Positions 37,544-46,263 of a stretch of DNA of 55,548 bases are shown here, one piece after another. Below the pieces are notes generated by a model. The model was not told the DNA's origin. It made no database searches and was given only the letters and a program-made list of their open reading frames with translations. The stretch lies in assembly GCA_018066865.1 (NCBI GenBank), contig JAGPVT010000074.1, positions 1 to 55,548 on the forward strand, read 5' to 3'. The DNA comes from Marinobacter sp. GTDB lineage: Bacteria; Pseudomonadota; Gammaproteobacteria; Pseudomonadales; Oleiphilaceae. Positions within the stretch are counted from its first letter, which is position 1, and every line of letters starts with the position of its first letter. The position numbers and the translations under genes are program-made.

Positions 37544-38119
37544 TTGAATCATCTTGCCCATCTGTTTCTTGCCCCTGACTCGCCCGAAGCGCGAGTCGGT
37601 AGCCTTCTGGGCGATTTTACCCGGGGCTTGGATCTGGCTGCACTGCCGTATTCCGTGAGGCTGGGCGTTCGCCATCATCTGGCGGTAGACAGTTACACCG
37701 ACAAACATCCGGATGTCCTGGCCAGCAAACGGCTGTTCTCCGGGCAACGCCGCAAGTTTGCGGGCGTTGCTCTGGATGTCCTGTACGACCACTTTCTTCT
37801 TCAACATTGGAACGAGTTTACCGATGCCGACCAGAACACGTTTATTACCGGGGTTTATTCAGAGCTACAGGACAACGAAGATCTGATGACGCCAGATATG
37901 AGCAGAACAACGCGACACATGGTGTCTCACGATTGGTTTGGATCCTACCGCGATCTCGACAACATCGGCTATGCGCTGGACAGAGTCGCAGCACGCATCC
38001 GGTTCCAGAATTCGTTTGCCGGAATCATTGACGAAATACGACCACTGCATTCCGAGCTTGAAGCACATTTTTTATCATTTTTCCCAGATTTACAGAAGTT
38101 TGCAGGAGGAATTGAATGA
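37544..38119 (+). CDS. acpH: Acyl carrier protein phosphodiesterase (DUF479)
   Basis: A 191-residue AcpH-family HD-like protein that removes 4'-phosphopantetheine from ACP. The N-terminus MNHLAHLFLAPDSPEARVGSLLGDFTRG is diagnostic, with HHLAVDSYTDKHPDV and DVLYDHFL as metal-site segments. The start is TTG, since no in-frame ATG allows the conserved N-terminus. Its TGA overlaps the next ATG (ATGA), so the following exported protein is translationally coupled. Confidence 0.9.
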   Translation: MNHLAHLFLAPDSPEARVGSLLGDFTRGLDLAALPYSVRLGVRHHLAVDSYTDKHPDVLASKRLFSGQRRKFAGVALDVLYDHFLLQHWNEFTDADQNTFITGVYSELQDNEDLMTPDMSRTTRHMVSHDWFGSYRDLDNIGYALDRVAARIRFQNSFAGIIDEIRPLHSELEAHFLSFFPDLQKFAGGIE

Positions 38120-38733
38120 AGTTTCTAATCCATTTTTCGTTGGTTATGGCGCTTATTATCCCAACAGCAGCATTGGCCGAACCAGCGTCAGAAAGTGAGG
38201 CGCCGGTTCCCGAGACTCTCGGTTTTGTAGAGTGGGTTGTAATGAACGATACGGGTCTGAGGCTTAAAGCGCGATTGGATACCGGCGCAAAAACCTCATC
38301 TCTGCACGCCGTTAACGTGGAGGGGTTCAAGAAGGATGACCAGAAATGGGTGAAGTTCCAGATTCCGCTGGCGGATCACAAGGACCAACCGTCGGAAGGC
38401 GATATTGACCATGAAGAAATCATTCTTGAGCTTGAGCGGCCGGTAGAGCGCACTGTCCTCATAAAGCGCAAAGGAGCGCCATCACAGAGACGCTACGTAG
38501 TGATCATGGATTTCTGCATTTCCGGCACCAGCCACAAAACCCAGTTCTCATTGACAGATCGCGGCAACTTTTCCTATCCAGTGCTGCTCGGTCGCAGGTT
38601 CATGAGGGATGACAACATACTGATTGACTCTTCAGACAGTTTTATCGCCACCAGGGAATGCGAGTACATGAGCCTGGAGGATCTGGTGGAGCAGCATCAG
38701 GCGAAAATCATCAAGGCTGATGAAACAACCTGA
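38116..38733 (+). CDS. Retropepsin-like RimK-associated protease family (PF05618), exported
   Basis: A 205-residue protein with a signal peptide (MKFLIHFSLVMALIIPTAALA, cleaved near ALA-EP). The domain contains the retropepsin-like ARLDTGAKTSSLHA motif and, toward the end, YPVLLGRRFM. This family is often labelled ATP-dependent zinc protease, a historical name; the aspartic-protease-like fold is better supported. The role is unknown, and cell-wall or glutamate-ligase-linked roles have been proposed for relatives. Coupled to acpH by ATGA. Confidence 0.85.
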   Translation: MKFLIHFSLVMALIIPTAALAEPASESEAPVPETLGFVEWVVMNDTGLRLKARLDTGAKTSSLHAVNVEGFKKDDQKWVKFQIPLADHKDQPSEGDIDHEEIILELERPVERTVLIKRKGAPSQRRYVVIMDFCISGTSHKTQFSLTDRGNFSYPVLLGRRFMRDDNILIDSSDSFIATRECEYMSLEDLVEQHQAKIIKADETT

Positions 38734-38739
38734 TTCATA

Positions 38740-40116
38740 TTAAGAACCCAGTGCGCTTTTCATGAAGTTCAGGAACTTATGATTATTGGCGTGGGCAATA
38801 TTGACCCGCAGCGCTTCATTTCCAGCACTGCTGGTCAGTTCGAATAACCGGCTCGGCGCAAGGAAGATGCCTTGCCGCGCAGCCCGAACGGTAAGGTCCA
38901 TGGAGTCTACGCCCACGGGCAACGGGCACCAGATGTAATAGCCTCCGGTAGGGCTTTCCACACGATCCAGCCCTATCCCATGCAGCGCAGATACTGCGTC
39001 AATGCTGGCATTGGCAACCCGGTCCCTGAGACGTTTCAAATGCCGGCGATAGCGCCCACGAACAATCATCTCGTGAACCAGACGCTCAGTAATACCCGAA
39101 CTGCTCACTACCGTCAGCATTTTGATGTCCGTCAGCGACGCAATAAGTTCCGGACTTGCGGCAATATAGCCACAGCGCAAGCTCGCCGACAGGGTTTTTG
39201 AAAAAGTACCCACGTAGATAACACGGTTCAGTGCGTCCAGGGACGCAAGGTGCGGTGTCGCTTTCGGCAGAATGTCAGCGAAAGGGTCATCTTCGATGAT
39301 CACCAGGTCGTACTTTTCAGCCAAAGTGAGCAGCCGGTGCATCTTTTGCAGCGACATGGATGTTCCGGTCGGGTTATGGGCCATCGGCTGTACGAAAAAC
39401 AACTTGGGCCTGTGGGCACGGATTTTCTCTTCCAGCATGTCCAGATCCGGCCCGTCCGATTGTCGGTTTACGCCCACAACCTTCGCTTTCTGGAGCTTCA
39501 GTTTGCTGAACATAGGGTAGTAGCCCGGAGTTTCGACAAGAACCGTATCGCCCGCCTGCACAAAATGCCGAACAATCAGATCCAGAGCATGATTTGCGCC
39601 AAAGGTCATCAACACCTGGTCCGGGCTGGTGTTGATTGATCGGTCGTTCAAAGCCCGGGCCACATCCTCCCGCAGTACCTCAAGGCCCTGTGGCCGACCA
39701 TATTCAAAATCATCAGAATAATCGGCGGCGTTGGACGTACGCTTCAGATATCTGCCAATTTCGGAGCTTTCCATCCAGGTGGCGGGCAGCCGCCCGTCGC
39801 CGGCACGCACTTCGTAGTGCTGGTTGAGTTGTTCCCGCAATAAAGACACCACATCTACTGCCTCGATCACATGTTCGGAACGGGAAATAGACGGGGCAGG
39901 GCTCGCCGACTGTACATAGAACCCGGAACCGCGACGAGGATGAATGTAGCCGGTTGCAACCAACCGGTCGTAGGCATCGGTAACGGTATTCTTGGAAACC
40001 CCATGACCTTCCGCCGCTACACGTATGGAAGGCAAACGGGCACCAGGAAGTAACCGGCCAGAATCAATTTGCTGAATCAGGCTGTCTGCAATTTGTTGTG
40101 CGCGAGAAATGCTCAC
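38740..40116 (-). CDS. MocR-family GntR/aminotransferase-like transcriptional regulator
   Basis: A 458-residue regulator. An N-terminal GntR winged helix (SGRLLPGARLPSIRVAAEGHGVSKNTVTDAYDRL) is joined to a fold-type I aminotransferase-like domain with PLP-site features FGANHALDLIV, EDDPFADI and the lysine in GTFSKTLSASLRCGY. The GTG at 40116 has GAGGTT 8 nt upstream. An ATG at 40173 would place the start inside the repeated operator, so I reject it. It diverges from the TRAP/HMG-CoA-reductase operon, its likely target. Confidence 0.9.
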   Translation of the reverse strand: MSISRAQQIADSLIQQIDSGRLLPGARLPSIRVAAEGHGVSKNTVTDAYDRLVATGYIHPRRGSGFYVQSASPAPSISRSEHVIEAVDVVSLLREQLNQHYEVRAGDGRLPATWMESSEIGRYLKRTSNAADYSDDFEYGRPQGLEVLREDVARALNDRSINTSPDQVLMTFGANHALDLIVRHFVQAGDTVLVETPGYYPMFSKLKLQKAKVVGVNRQSDGPDLDMLEEKIRAHRPKLFFVQPMAHNPTGTSMSLQKMHRLLTLAEKYDLVIIEDDPFADILPKATPHLASLDALNRVIYVGTFSKTLSASLRCGYIAASPELIASLTDIKMLTVVSSSGITERLVHEMIVRGRYRRHLKRLRDRVANASIDAVSALHGIGLDRVESPTGGYYIWCPLPVGVDSMDLTVRAARQGIFLAPSRLFELTSSAGNEALRVNIAHANNHKFLNFMKSALGS

Positions 40117-40136
40117 TTTTATATCAACCTCAAAAG

Positions 40137-40172
40137 TGTACCAGATGTTGCACTGGTACAGTCCGTGGTACA
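40137..40172. promoter_or_regulatory. Three-copy TGGTACA operator for the MocR regulator
   Basis: TGTACCA (40137-40143), TGGTACA (40154-40160) and TGGTACA (40166-40172) form an inverted pair with a 10-bp spacer plus a direct repeat offset by 12 bp. It lies 21 bp from the mocR start and about 130 bp upstream of the dctP start. MocR regulators such as GabR bind paired repeats of this type, so autoregulation and control of the TRAP operon are likely. Confidence 0.65.
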
Positions 40173-40303
40173 CATTGTCTAACTGTCCCTTGTTGATTCT
40201 AATTGTCTGGCCTAGTTTGTACAGGCAACACTAACAAAATAATGCGGTGGAGTTTTTGGCGAATAACGCCAATGAGCACATAAAAACAAAGTTGGAGAAT
40301 GAG

Positions 40304-41359
40304 ATGAAACTGCACATAAAACCCAAGGCTCATGGTTACATCCGGCGCACGATAAGCAGCGTTATAGCAGCGGCTGCGCTGGCTTCCGGGGTTACCGTGG
40401 CAGCAGAACAACCTGCCGTTAACTGGCGTATGCAGGCCCTTTGGGATGCTGGCACAACACCCTACGAATACGAGAAGAAGTTTGTGGAGCGGGTATCCCA
40501 ACTCACTGACGGCAAGTTCACCATTCGTTTGTTCGGCGGGGGCCAACTGGCACCATCAGCACAAGCGTTTGAAGCTGTTCGGGGCGGCGCGTTCGAGATG
40601 ATGAAGACCTTCGACGGATACAAAGCCGGTGCAATTCCGACATTTGCTTTCACCAGCACTATACCTTTTGGTTTTCCCGAGTCGGATCAGTATGAAGCCT
40701 GGTTTTACGAAAAAGGCGGGCTGGAATATGCGCGGGAAGCTTACGCCCAGGCAGGACTCTTCTACATTGCTCCCACTGTTTATGGCCAGGAGCCGATTCA
40801 CTCAAAGTTCGCAATTAACAAGCCTGATGATGTAAAAGGCAAAAAGGGCCGATTTGTCGGTCTCGCCAGCACAGTGATGAGCAAATTTGGTGTTGCCGTT
40901 ACGCCGCTCCCGACTGCCGAGGTCTACCAGGCGCTTGAAAAGGGCGTGATCGATTTTGCAGACCGGGGCGACCTGACTGCCAACCTGGAAGCAGGGCTTG
41001 GAGAAGTTGCCAAGTACGTCATTGTGCCTGGTTTCCATCAGCCCACGACCGCGACCAGCTACGTGGCAAACCAGAAAGCCTACGACAAGCTGCCAGACTC
41101 CTACAAAGCAGCTCTTGAAGTGTCCGCACGGGAAATTTCAGGTTCACTTCGACAGCATATTATTGCGCAGGATGCGATAGCACTGAAAAAGTTCCAGGAG
41201 CAGGGCGCTGAAATAATCCATCTTGATCCGGCTGTCATAGCCAGTGCCCGCCCAACCGCCATGGAAGCGTGGAAGGAAGCCGCAGGCGACGATGAGCTCG
41301 CCAACAAAGTACTGCAAAGCCAGATCGACTTCATGAAGGAACTGGGCCTTATCCAGTAG
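40304..41359 (+). CDS. TRAP transporter solute-binding protein, DctP family
   Basis: Periplasmic binding protein of 351 residues from the ATG after GGAGA. A long signal peptide (ISSVIAAAALASGVTVAAEQ) ends near VAA-EQ. DctP-family landmarks are RVSQLTDGKFTIRLFGGGQL, GAFEMMKTFDG, FGFPESDQYEAWFYEKGGLE, VKGKKGRFVGLASTVMSKFG and the carboxylate-site ADRGDLTANLEAG, where many relatives have a different residue than the usual R. The downstream HMG-CoA reductase suggests mevalonate as ligand. First gene of the operon. Confidence 0.9.
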   Translation: MKLHIKPKAHGYIRRTISSVIAAAALASGVTVAAEQPAVNWRMQALWDAGTTPYEYEKKFVERVSQLTDGKFTIRLFGGGQLAPSAQAFEAVRGGAFEMMKTFDGYKAGAIPTFAFTSTIPFGFPESDQYEAWFYEKGGLEYAREAYAQAGLFYIAPTVYGQEPIHSKFAINKPDDVKGKKGRFVGLASTVMSKFGVAVTPLPTAEVYQALEKGVIDFADRGDLTANLEAGLGEVAKYVIVPGFHQPTTATSYVANQKAYDKLPDSYKAALEVSAREISGSLRQHIIAQDAIALKKFQEQGAEIIHLDPAVIASARPTAMEAWKEAAGDDELANKVLQSQIDFMKELGLIQ

Positions 41360-41382
41360 GGCTCCAGATCAGATGTGCTTTG

Positions 41383-41407
41383 ATCAGCCCGGATCAGCCG
41401 GGCTGAT
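41383..41407 (+). other. Strong intercistronic stem-loop between dctP and dctQ
   Basis: ATCAGCCCGG and CCGGGCTGAT form a perfect 10-bp stem around a 5-nt ATCAG loop. No T-run follows, so it is not a full intrinsic terminator. In TRAP and ABC operons such hairpins after the binding-protein gene stabilise its mRNA and keep it in excess over the membrane subunits. Confidence 0.6.
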
Positions 41408-41431
41408 GCTCCCTCCATTTGAGGCTTCCGT

Positions 41432-41947
41432 ATGCAGATTCTTAACGGCTACTGCCAAACTATTACGCAGGTGAACCGTTGGCTGGCCATTGCCGCGTCT
41501 TCGCTGGTTTTCATAATGGTCGCCGTTATTTCCTATGAAGTCGTGGCTCGTTATTTTTTTGATGCGCCAACGATCTGGGCACTGGAGTTATCAACTCTGC
41601 TGCTCGGCCCTTACTTTCTACTCGCTGGGCCCTATTTTTTGCATACCGCCGGCCATGTGAACGTCGACATTCTGTATAGCAAATTGTCACCACGTATAGC
41701 AGCGATCGCAGACACAGGCATTTACGCCGTGATCGTGTTGATCAGTTGCATTCTTATCTATCAGAGCATTCCAATCGCTCAAAACTCCATCGATTCCGGC
41801 GAAACCTCGTTTTCATCCTGGAACCCGGTTATCTGGCCGGTGAAGACTCTGATACCGGTGGCATTCAGCCTGCTGCTGCTTCAGTCCATCGCTGAGTTGC
41901 TTACCGCAATTCAACGCATCGGCGGTCGCGAAGAGGCAAGGGCATGA
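41432..41947 (+). CDS. TRAP transporter small membrane subunit, DctQ family
   Basis: A 171-residue protein with four hydrophobic helices. It has the DctQ pattern VVARYFFDAPTIWALELSTLLLGPYFLLAG (residues about 36-65) and a C-terminal SFSSWNPVIWPVKTLIPVAFSLLLLQ segment. It pairs with DctM in the membrane. GAGG precedes the ATG. Its TGA overlaps the dctM ATG (ATGA). Confidence 0.92.
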   Translation: MQILNGYCQTITQVNRWLAIAASSLVFIMVAVISYEVVARYFFDAPTIWALELSTLLLGPYFLLAGPYFLHTAGHVNVDILYSKLSPRIAAIADTGIYAVIVLISCILIYQSIPIAQNSIDSGETSFSSWNPVIWPVKTLIPVAFSLLLLQSIAELLTAIQRIGGREEARA

Positions 41948-43266
41948 GCTCTACACTTGTTTTCTCCGCCATGTTCTTTTCGCTCCTGCTCCTTTTGTTG
42001 AGCGGCATGCCCCTGGCCTTTGTGCTGATCTCGCTTGCCGTGTTGTTCACCATTTTATTGTGGGGCCTGGACGCACTGGTGCTGACGGTTTTGCAGACCT
42101 ACGACGTCATGACGTCTGACGTGTTGCTGGCAATTCCTCTTTACGTGTTGATGGCCAGCATTCTTCAGCGTTCCGGAATTATCGAAGCCTTGTACAAGGC
42201 GATGGAACTCTGGTTCCGGCGCCTGCCCGGTGGCCTTGCGGTTGGGACTATTGCCATTTGCACCGTGATGGCCGCCATGACCGGAATCGTTGGGGCTGCA
42301 GTCGCTGCCATGGGAATTCTTGCGCTGCCGTCCATGCTGCGTCGTGGCTATGACGAAAAGATGGCACTGGGAGTAATTTGTGCCGGCGGCACTCTGGGCA
42401 TTCTGATTCCACCTTCGATCATCACCATCGTCTACGCCGCTACGGCGCAGATATCCGTGGGCAAAATGTTTGCCGCCGGGATAGTGCCGGGCATGGTGTT
42501 ATCCGGTCTTTACGTGAGCTACGTAGTGATTCGGACCATGCTTAAACCCAGCCTTGCGCCTGCTCCGGACAACATCGAAGTAGGCTGGCTCGAGATGTTC
42601 GGGTCACTCAAATCTCTATTCTTGCCCACTCTGATTGTGTTCAGTGTTCTGGGCAGCATCTACGCCGGAATCGCCACGCCGACGGAAGCCGCAGCGGTTG
42701 GCGTAGTGGGGGCTATGCTGTCGGCAATGCTGCAGGGCCAGTTCACCACTGCAAATCTCAGCGATGCGGCCATGGACACGCTCCGCGTAACAACGATGAT
42801 TATGTGGATCACCATCGGGGCCAAGATCTTTGTCTCGATATTCACCGGCACCGGTGGTGCGGATTCGCTGCTGATGTTTATCGAAAACCTCGAACTTAAC
42901 CGCTGGCTGGTTTTGCTTTCGATGATGGGCATTCTCGTTCTGCTGGGCCTGTTCCTGGATGAGATCGGCATCATTCTGCTGTGTGTACCTGTGTTCATGC
43001 CAATCATCGCTGCCTTCGGCTTTGATCCGGTGTGGTTTGGCGTGCTGTTCCTGATTACCGCACAAATGGCGTACATAACTCCGCCATTTGGCTACACCCT
43101 TTTCTACATCAAAGGCGTACTGCCGCCTGGTATAGGAATGGAGACCGTGTACCGCGCAATCCTGCCGTTCCTCGTACTGCAGATACTGGCGCTGATTCTG
43201 TTCATGTTGTTCCCGGATCTGGTGACCTGGCTGCCAAATCAGCTGTCCCAGCGTCTGGTTTCCTGA
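41944..43266 (+). CDS. TRAP transporter large membrane subunit, DctM family
   Basis: A 440-residue sodium-coupled permease of the IT superfamily with about 12 hydrophobic segments. Typical features are SGMPLAFVLISLAVLF, LLAIPLYVLMASIL, the ICAGGTLGILIPPSIITIVYA binding-site hairpin and LFLDEIGIILLCVPVFMPI with QMAYITPPFGYTLFYIKG. Overlaps dctQ by 4 nt and is followed 25 bp later by the HMG-CoA reductase gene, so it shares the operon. Confidence 0.94.
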   Translation: MSSTLVFSAMFFSLLLLLLSGMPLAFVLISLAVLFTILLWGLDALVLTVLQTYDVMTSDVLLAIPLYVLMASILQRSGIIEALYKAMELWFRRLPGGLAVGTIAICTVMAAMTGIVGAAVAAMGILALPSMLRRGYDEKMALGVICAGGTLGILIPPSIITIVYAATAQISVGKMFAAGIVPGMVLSGLYVSYVVIRTMLKPSLAPAPDNIEVGWLEMFGSLKSLFLPTLIVFSVLGSIYAGIATPTEAAAVGVVGAMLSAMLQGQFTTANLSDAAMDTLRVTTMIMWITIGAKIFVSIFTGTGGADSLLMFIENLELNRWLVLLSMMGILVLLGLFLDEIGIILLCVPVFMPIIAAFGFDPVWFGVLFLITAQMAYITPPFGYTLFYIKGVLPPGIGMETVYRAILPFLVLQILALILFMLFPDLVTWLPNQLSQRLVS

Positions 43267-43291
43267 TTCCTTAATCGCGGAGATTGATTCC

Positions 43292-44563
43292 ATGTCTACC
43301 TCAAGTTCCCGTATTTCCGGATTTCATAACCTCTCCATGGCCGAGCGCCTGGAGAAAGTCATCGAAGTGGCCGGCCTCAACCCGGATGTTGCCAATCACA
43401 TGGGCAACACCGGCAACCTCACCGGCGAGATCGCAGATTCGATGATCGAGAACGCCATTGGCACCATGAACATTCCCATTGGTGTTGCCACCAACATGGT
43501 GGTGGATCAGCAGGACACATTGATTCCGATGGCCACAGAGGAATCGTCGGTGGTCGCCGCAGTCTGCAACGCTGCGCGCCAATGCCGGGATTCTGGAGGT
43601 TTTATCACCTCCATGTCGGGCTCGCTGATGATCGCCCAAGTGCAGTTGGTTGATGTGCCAAACCCGGAGTTTGCGCGCCTGCAGATTCTTGAGCACAAAG
43701 CGGATATCAAACAGATTTGCGACGAAACCGATCCGGTTCTGCTCAAGCATGGGGGCGGATTTCGTGACGTGGAAGTGCGCGTTCTGGAAGGCAGCCACAC
43801 AGGCACCATGGTGATCACCCACCTCATCGTCGACACTCGCGATGCCATGGGCGCTAATGCCGTGAACTCCATGGCAGAGGCCGTAGCGCCGCTGATTGCA
43901 AAATGGACCGGTGGGCGGACTTACCTGCGCATTCTCTCGAATCTCGCGGATCGCAGGCTAGCGAGAGCCCGTGCAACCTGGACACTCGATGCTATCGGCG
44001 GCGAGTCGGTCCGGGACGGCATTCTTGCCGCTTATGAGTTTGCAGACATCGACCCGTACCGTGCAGCAACACACAACAAAGGTGTTATGAACGGAGTCAG
44101 CGCCGTGGTTCTGGCTACAGGTAACGACACCCGTGCTGTCGAAGCCGGGGCGCACGCGTACGCGGCACAAACCGGTCGCTATCGCTCTTTGACCCATTGG
44201 GAAGCCGATCGGGATGGCAACCTGACCGGTATGATCGAAATACCCATGCCGGTAGGGCTTATAGGCGGCGCCACCAAATCCCACCCGACCGCGCGCATTG
44301 CGCTGGATATAATGGCGGTGAAAAGTGCAGATCAATTAGCCCGCACCATTGCGGCCGTTGGCCTGGCACAGAATTTTTCCGCCCTAAAAGCCCTGGCGAC
44401 CACCGGAATCCAGAAAGGCCACATGGCATTGCACGCCAAGAACATTGCGGTGATGGCAGGTGCTATTGGCACGGAGATCGAAGCCGTGGCAAGAGATCTG
44501 GTCAAACTGGGGAAGGTGAGGGTGGATATTGCTGAGGAGGTACTGAGCAAGCTTCGGGGCTGA
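43292..44563 (+). CDS. mvaA: Hydroxymethylglutaryl-CoA reductase, degradative (class II)
   Basis: A 423-residue soluble class II HMG-CoA reductase like that of Pseudomonas mevalonii, which oxidises mevalonate to HMG-CoA with NAD+. Expected catalytic residues are present: E83 in ATEESS, K263 in THNKGVMNG, D279 in GNDT and H377 in QKGHMALHA. The DAMGANAVNSM nucleotide/CoA segment is intact. Co-transcribed with a TRAP importer, which points to catabolism of imported mevalonate. The HMG-CoA lyase needed next is not in the window. GGAG precedes the ATG. Confidence 0.94.
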   Translation: MSTSSSRISGFHNLSMAERLEKVIEVAGLNPDVANHMGNTGNLTGEIADSMIENAIGTMNIPIGVATNMVVDQQDTLIPMATEESSVVAAVCNAARQCRDSGGFITSMSGSLMIAQVQLVDVPNPEFARLQILEHKADIKQICDETDPVLLKHGGGFRDVEVRVLEGSHTGTMVITHLIVDTRDAMGANAVNSMAEAVAPLIAKWTGGRTYLRILSNLADRRLARARATWTLDAIGGESVRDGILAAYEFADIDPYRAATHNKGVMNGVSAVVLATGNDTRAVEAGAHAYAAQTGRYRSLTHWEADRDGNLTGMIEIPMPVGLIGGATKSHPTARIALDIMAVKSADQLARTIAAVGLAQNFSALKALATTGIQKGHMALHAKNIAVMAGAIGTEIEAVARDLVKLGKVRVDIAEEVLSKLRG

Positions 44564-44566
44564 TTA

Positions 44567-44598
44567 GCCAAGACACTTGGCGCCCTGATTAACAGGGC
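44567..44598. terminator. Two adjacent stem-loops between convergent genes
   Basis: GCCAAG-ACA-CTTGGC (44567-44581) is followed by GCCCTG-ATTAA-CAGGGC (44582-44598). They lie where mvaA ends and the convergent hydrolase gene stops. Neither has a T-run, so termination ability is uncertain. Confidence 0.35.
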
Positions 44599-45398
44599 TT
44601 CAAGTGTTCCTCAATAAAATCATTCACCAGGCGCAAAACAACATCCGGTTTTTCCCTGTGCGGAACATGCCCACATTCTTTGAGCATCTCCAAAACACAA
44701 GGACCAGCCGGAAGTGATGTATAAAGTTCCGGGTGCTCTGCGGAGCCGAATTCGTCGTCCTCCCCATGAATGGCCAAAACAGGGCAGCTTACTCTGGAGA
44801 GTGTTTCGTTCAGGGTCCAGTGCTGAAAGTTCTCTGATAGCCATGTCCCCGTCCAGGCGCGCAGAACCCAGTCCGCTTTTTCACCGTGGTATTTTTTAAG
44901 TCGATCTATCTGGCCCTCTTGAGCGAAAACCTGCTTTGCATCGCGGATACCCTGAACCGTAAGATCTTCAACGAACGCCTGAGCCGCTTCTGTAATCAGC
45001 GCAACGCAGTGAGCGGGGAAGGTTGCGGCACACACTGCTGCCATGGCGCCACCTACGCTATGCCCGAAGGCGATAAAATCTTCTATGCCAAGTTCACTGC
45101 GTATGGCTGTGAAGGGTCCGGTTGCTTCGTTAATAATGAAGTCCGCTTCCAGAATGTCCGTGCGGGGATAGGAACGCCCGAACCCGGGCCGGTCATAGGC
45201 GATGACCTGTCGACCGAGAGTGCGTGCCAGTTGTTCTGGAAAACCCCGCCAAAGCTCCACGCTTCCAAGCGAGTCGTGGAATAGCACGATCGGCGCAGTG
45301 GTTTCAGTATTGGAATCTGCTGAAGGCGTCCAGCTCTTTACATAGAGCTCACCGGCAGAGGTCGAAACGTAGCGTTCGTTTGCTGATATTGAAAGCAT
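44589..45398 (-). CDS. Alpha/beta hydrolase
   Basis: A 269-residue alpha/beta-hydrolase. The oxyanion segment is LFHDSLGSVELWRGFPEQLA, the nucleophile elbow GHSVGGAMAAV and the acid in IHGEDDEF; the histidine is in ECGHVPHREKPDVV. The HG-motif is HD here (FHDSLGS), as in some haloalkane-dehalogenase and epoxide-hydrolase relatives. The substrate is unknown. It is convergent with mvaA and a CoA-thioester or lactone role is only a guess from context. Confidence 0.85.
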   Translation of the reverse strand: MLSISANERYVSTSAGELYVKSWTPSADSNTETTAPIVLFHDSLGSVELWRGFPEQLARTLGRQVIAYDRPGFGRSYPRTDILEADFIINEATGPFTAIRSELGIEDFIAFGHSVGGAMAAVCAATFPAHCVALITEAAQAFVEDLTVQGIRDAKQVFAQEGQIDRLKKYHGEKADWVLRAWTGTWLSENFQHWTLNETLSRVSCPVLAIHGEDDEFGSAEHPELYTSLPAGPCVLEMLKECGHVPHREKPDVVLRLVNDFIEEHLKPC

Positions 45399-45531
45399 TG
45401 GTTTTTGATTCCTGTCAGAGCGTATGCGGATCAGGGAGCAAGATAGTCCAGTACTGACTGGGATGGAAGGAATGGATGAACTACCATGGATTCTACTGAA
45501 CCCGCCCTAATTTATTTATGAGTGCTCTGAT

Positions 45532-46161
45532 GTGGCGTTTTTGAACCTGTCGTTGTTATCAGCCTTTATCCCGACCTTTTTTTTAGTCTCAATCACACCC
45601 GGCATGTGTATGACTCTGGCATTGTCACTGGGTATCACTATCGGCGTGCGGCGGGCAATGTGGATGATGGCAGGGGAGTTGGTAGGCGTGGCAATAGTTG
45701 CGTCCGCATCCGCAATTGGTGTCGCAACGTTTATGCTGCGTTACCCGGCGGCATTTGAACTGTTCAAGTATGCTGGCGGCGCTTACTTGATCTGGCTAGG
45801 CGTTCAGATGTGGCGTTCACGAGGCAAAATGGCCATGCCCGAGCAAAACGCGGCGCCCAATACTGCATCGCGCTGGCAGTTAGCGGCGCAGGGGTTTATT
45901 ACGGCAATTGCCAACCCTAAAGGCTGGGCGTTTTTCGTCGTACTGCTGCCGCCGTTTATTGATAGCTCTCTGCCTGTTGCGCCACAACTGGGCGCGCTGG
46001 TTATTATTATTCTCACGCTGGAGTTTATCTGCCTGCAGATATACGCCCACGGCGGCAAAACGCTGAGTCGTGCGTTGAGAAAAGGCGGCAGTGTTCGCCT
46101 GGCGAACCGGATCTCCGGGAGCTTGATGATGTTGGTGGGCGTTTGGCTTGCGTTGGGCTAG
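45532..46161 (+). CDS. LysE/RhtB-family amino acid exporter
   Basis: A 209-residue inner-membrane protein with six hydrophobic segments. The N-terminus has the family's FFLVSITPGMCMTLALSLGITIG (ITPGP-like) motif, followed by YAGGAYLIWLGVQMWRSRG and AIANPKGWAFFVVLLPPFI. It probably exports amino acids or related metabolites. The start is GTG with a weak GAGTG upstream, as no in-frame ATG precedes the conserved region. Confidence 0.88.
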   Translation: MAFLNLSLLSAFIPTFFLVSITPGMCMTLALSLGITIGVRRAMWMMAGELVGVAIVASASAIGVATFMLRYPAAFELFKYAGGAYLIWLGVQMWRSRGKMAMPEQNAAPNTASRWQLAAQGFITAIANPKGWAFFVVLLPPFIDSSLPVAPQLGALVIIILTLEFICLQIYAHGGKTLSRALRKGGSVRLANRISGSLMMLVGVWLALG

Positions 46162-46263
46162 TGGCGAAAATTCAGGCTCTCTTCTATCATCTTGCTTGTA
46201 ACTACTTCGCTTTGCGTTGTCTCGCTGTAGAGCAAATTTCATATTAATGAAAAGGGCTTTGCT

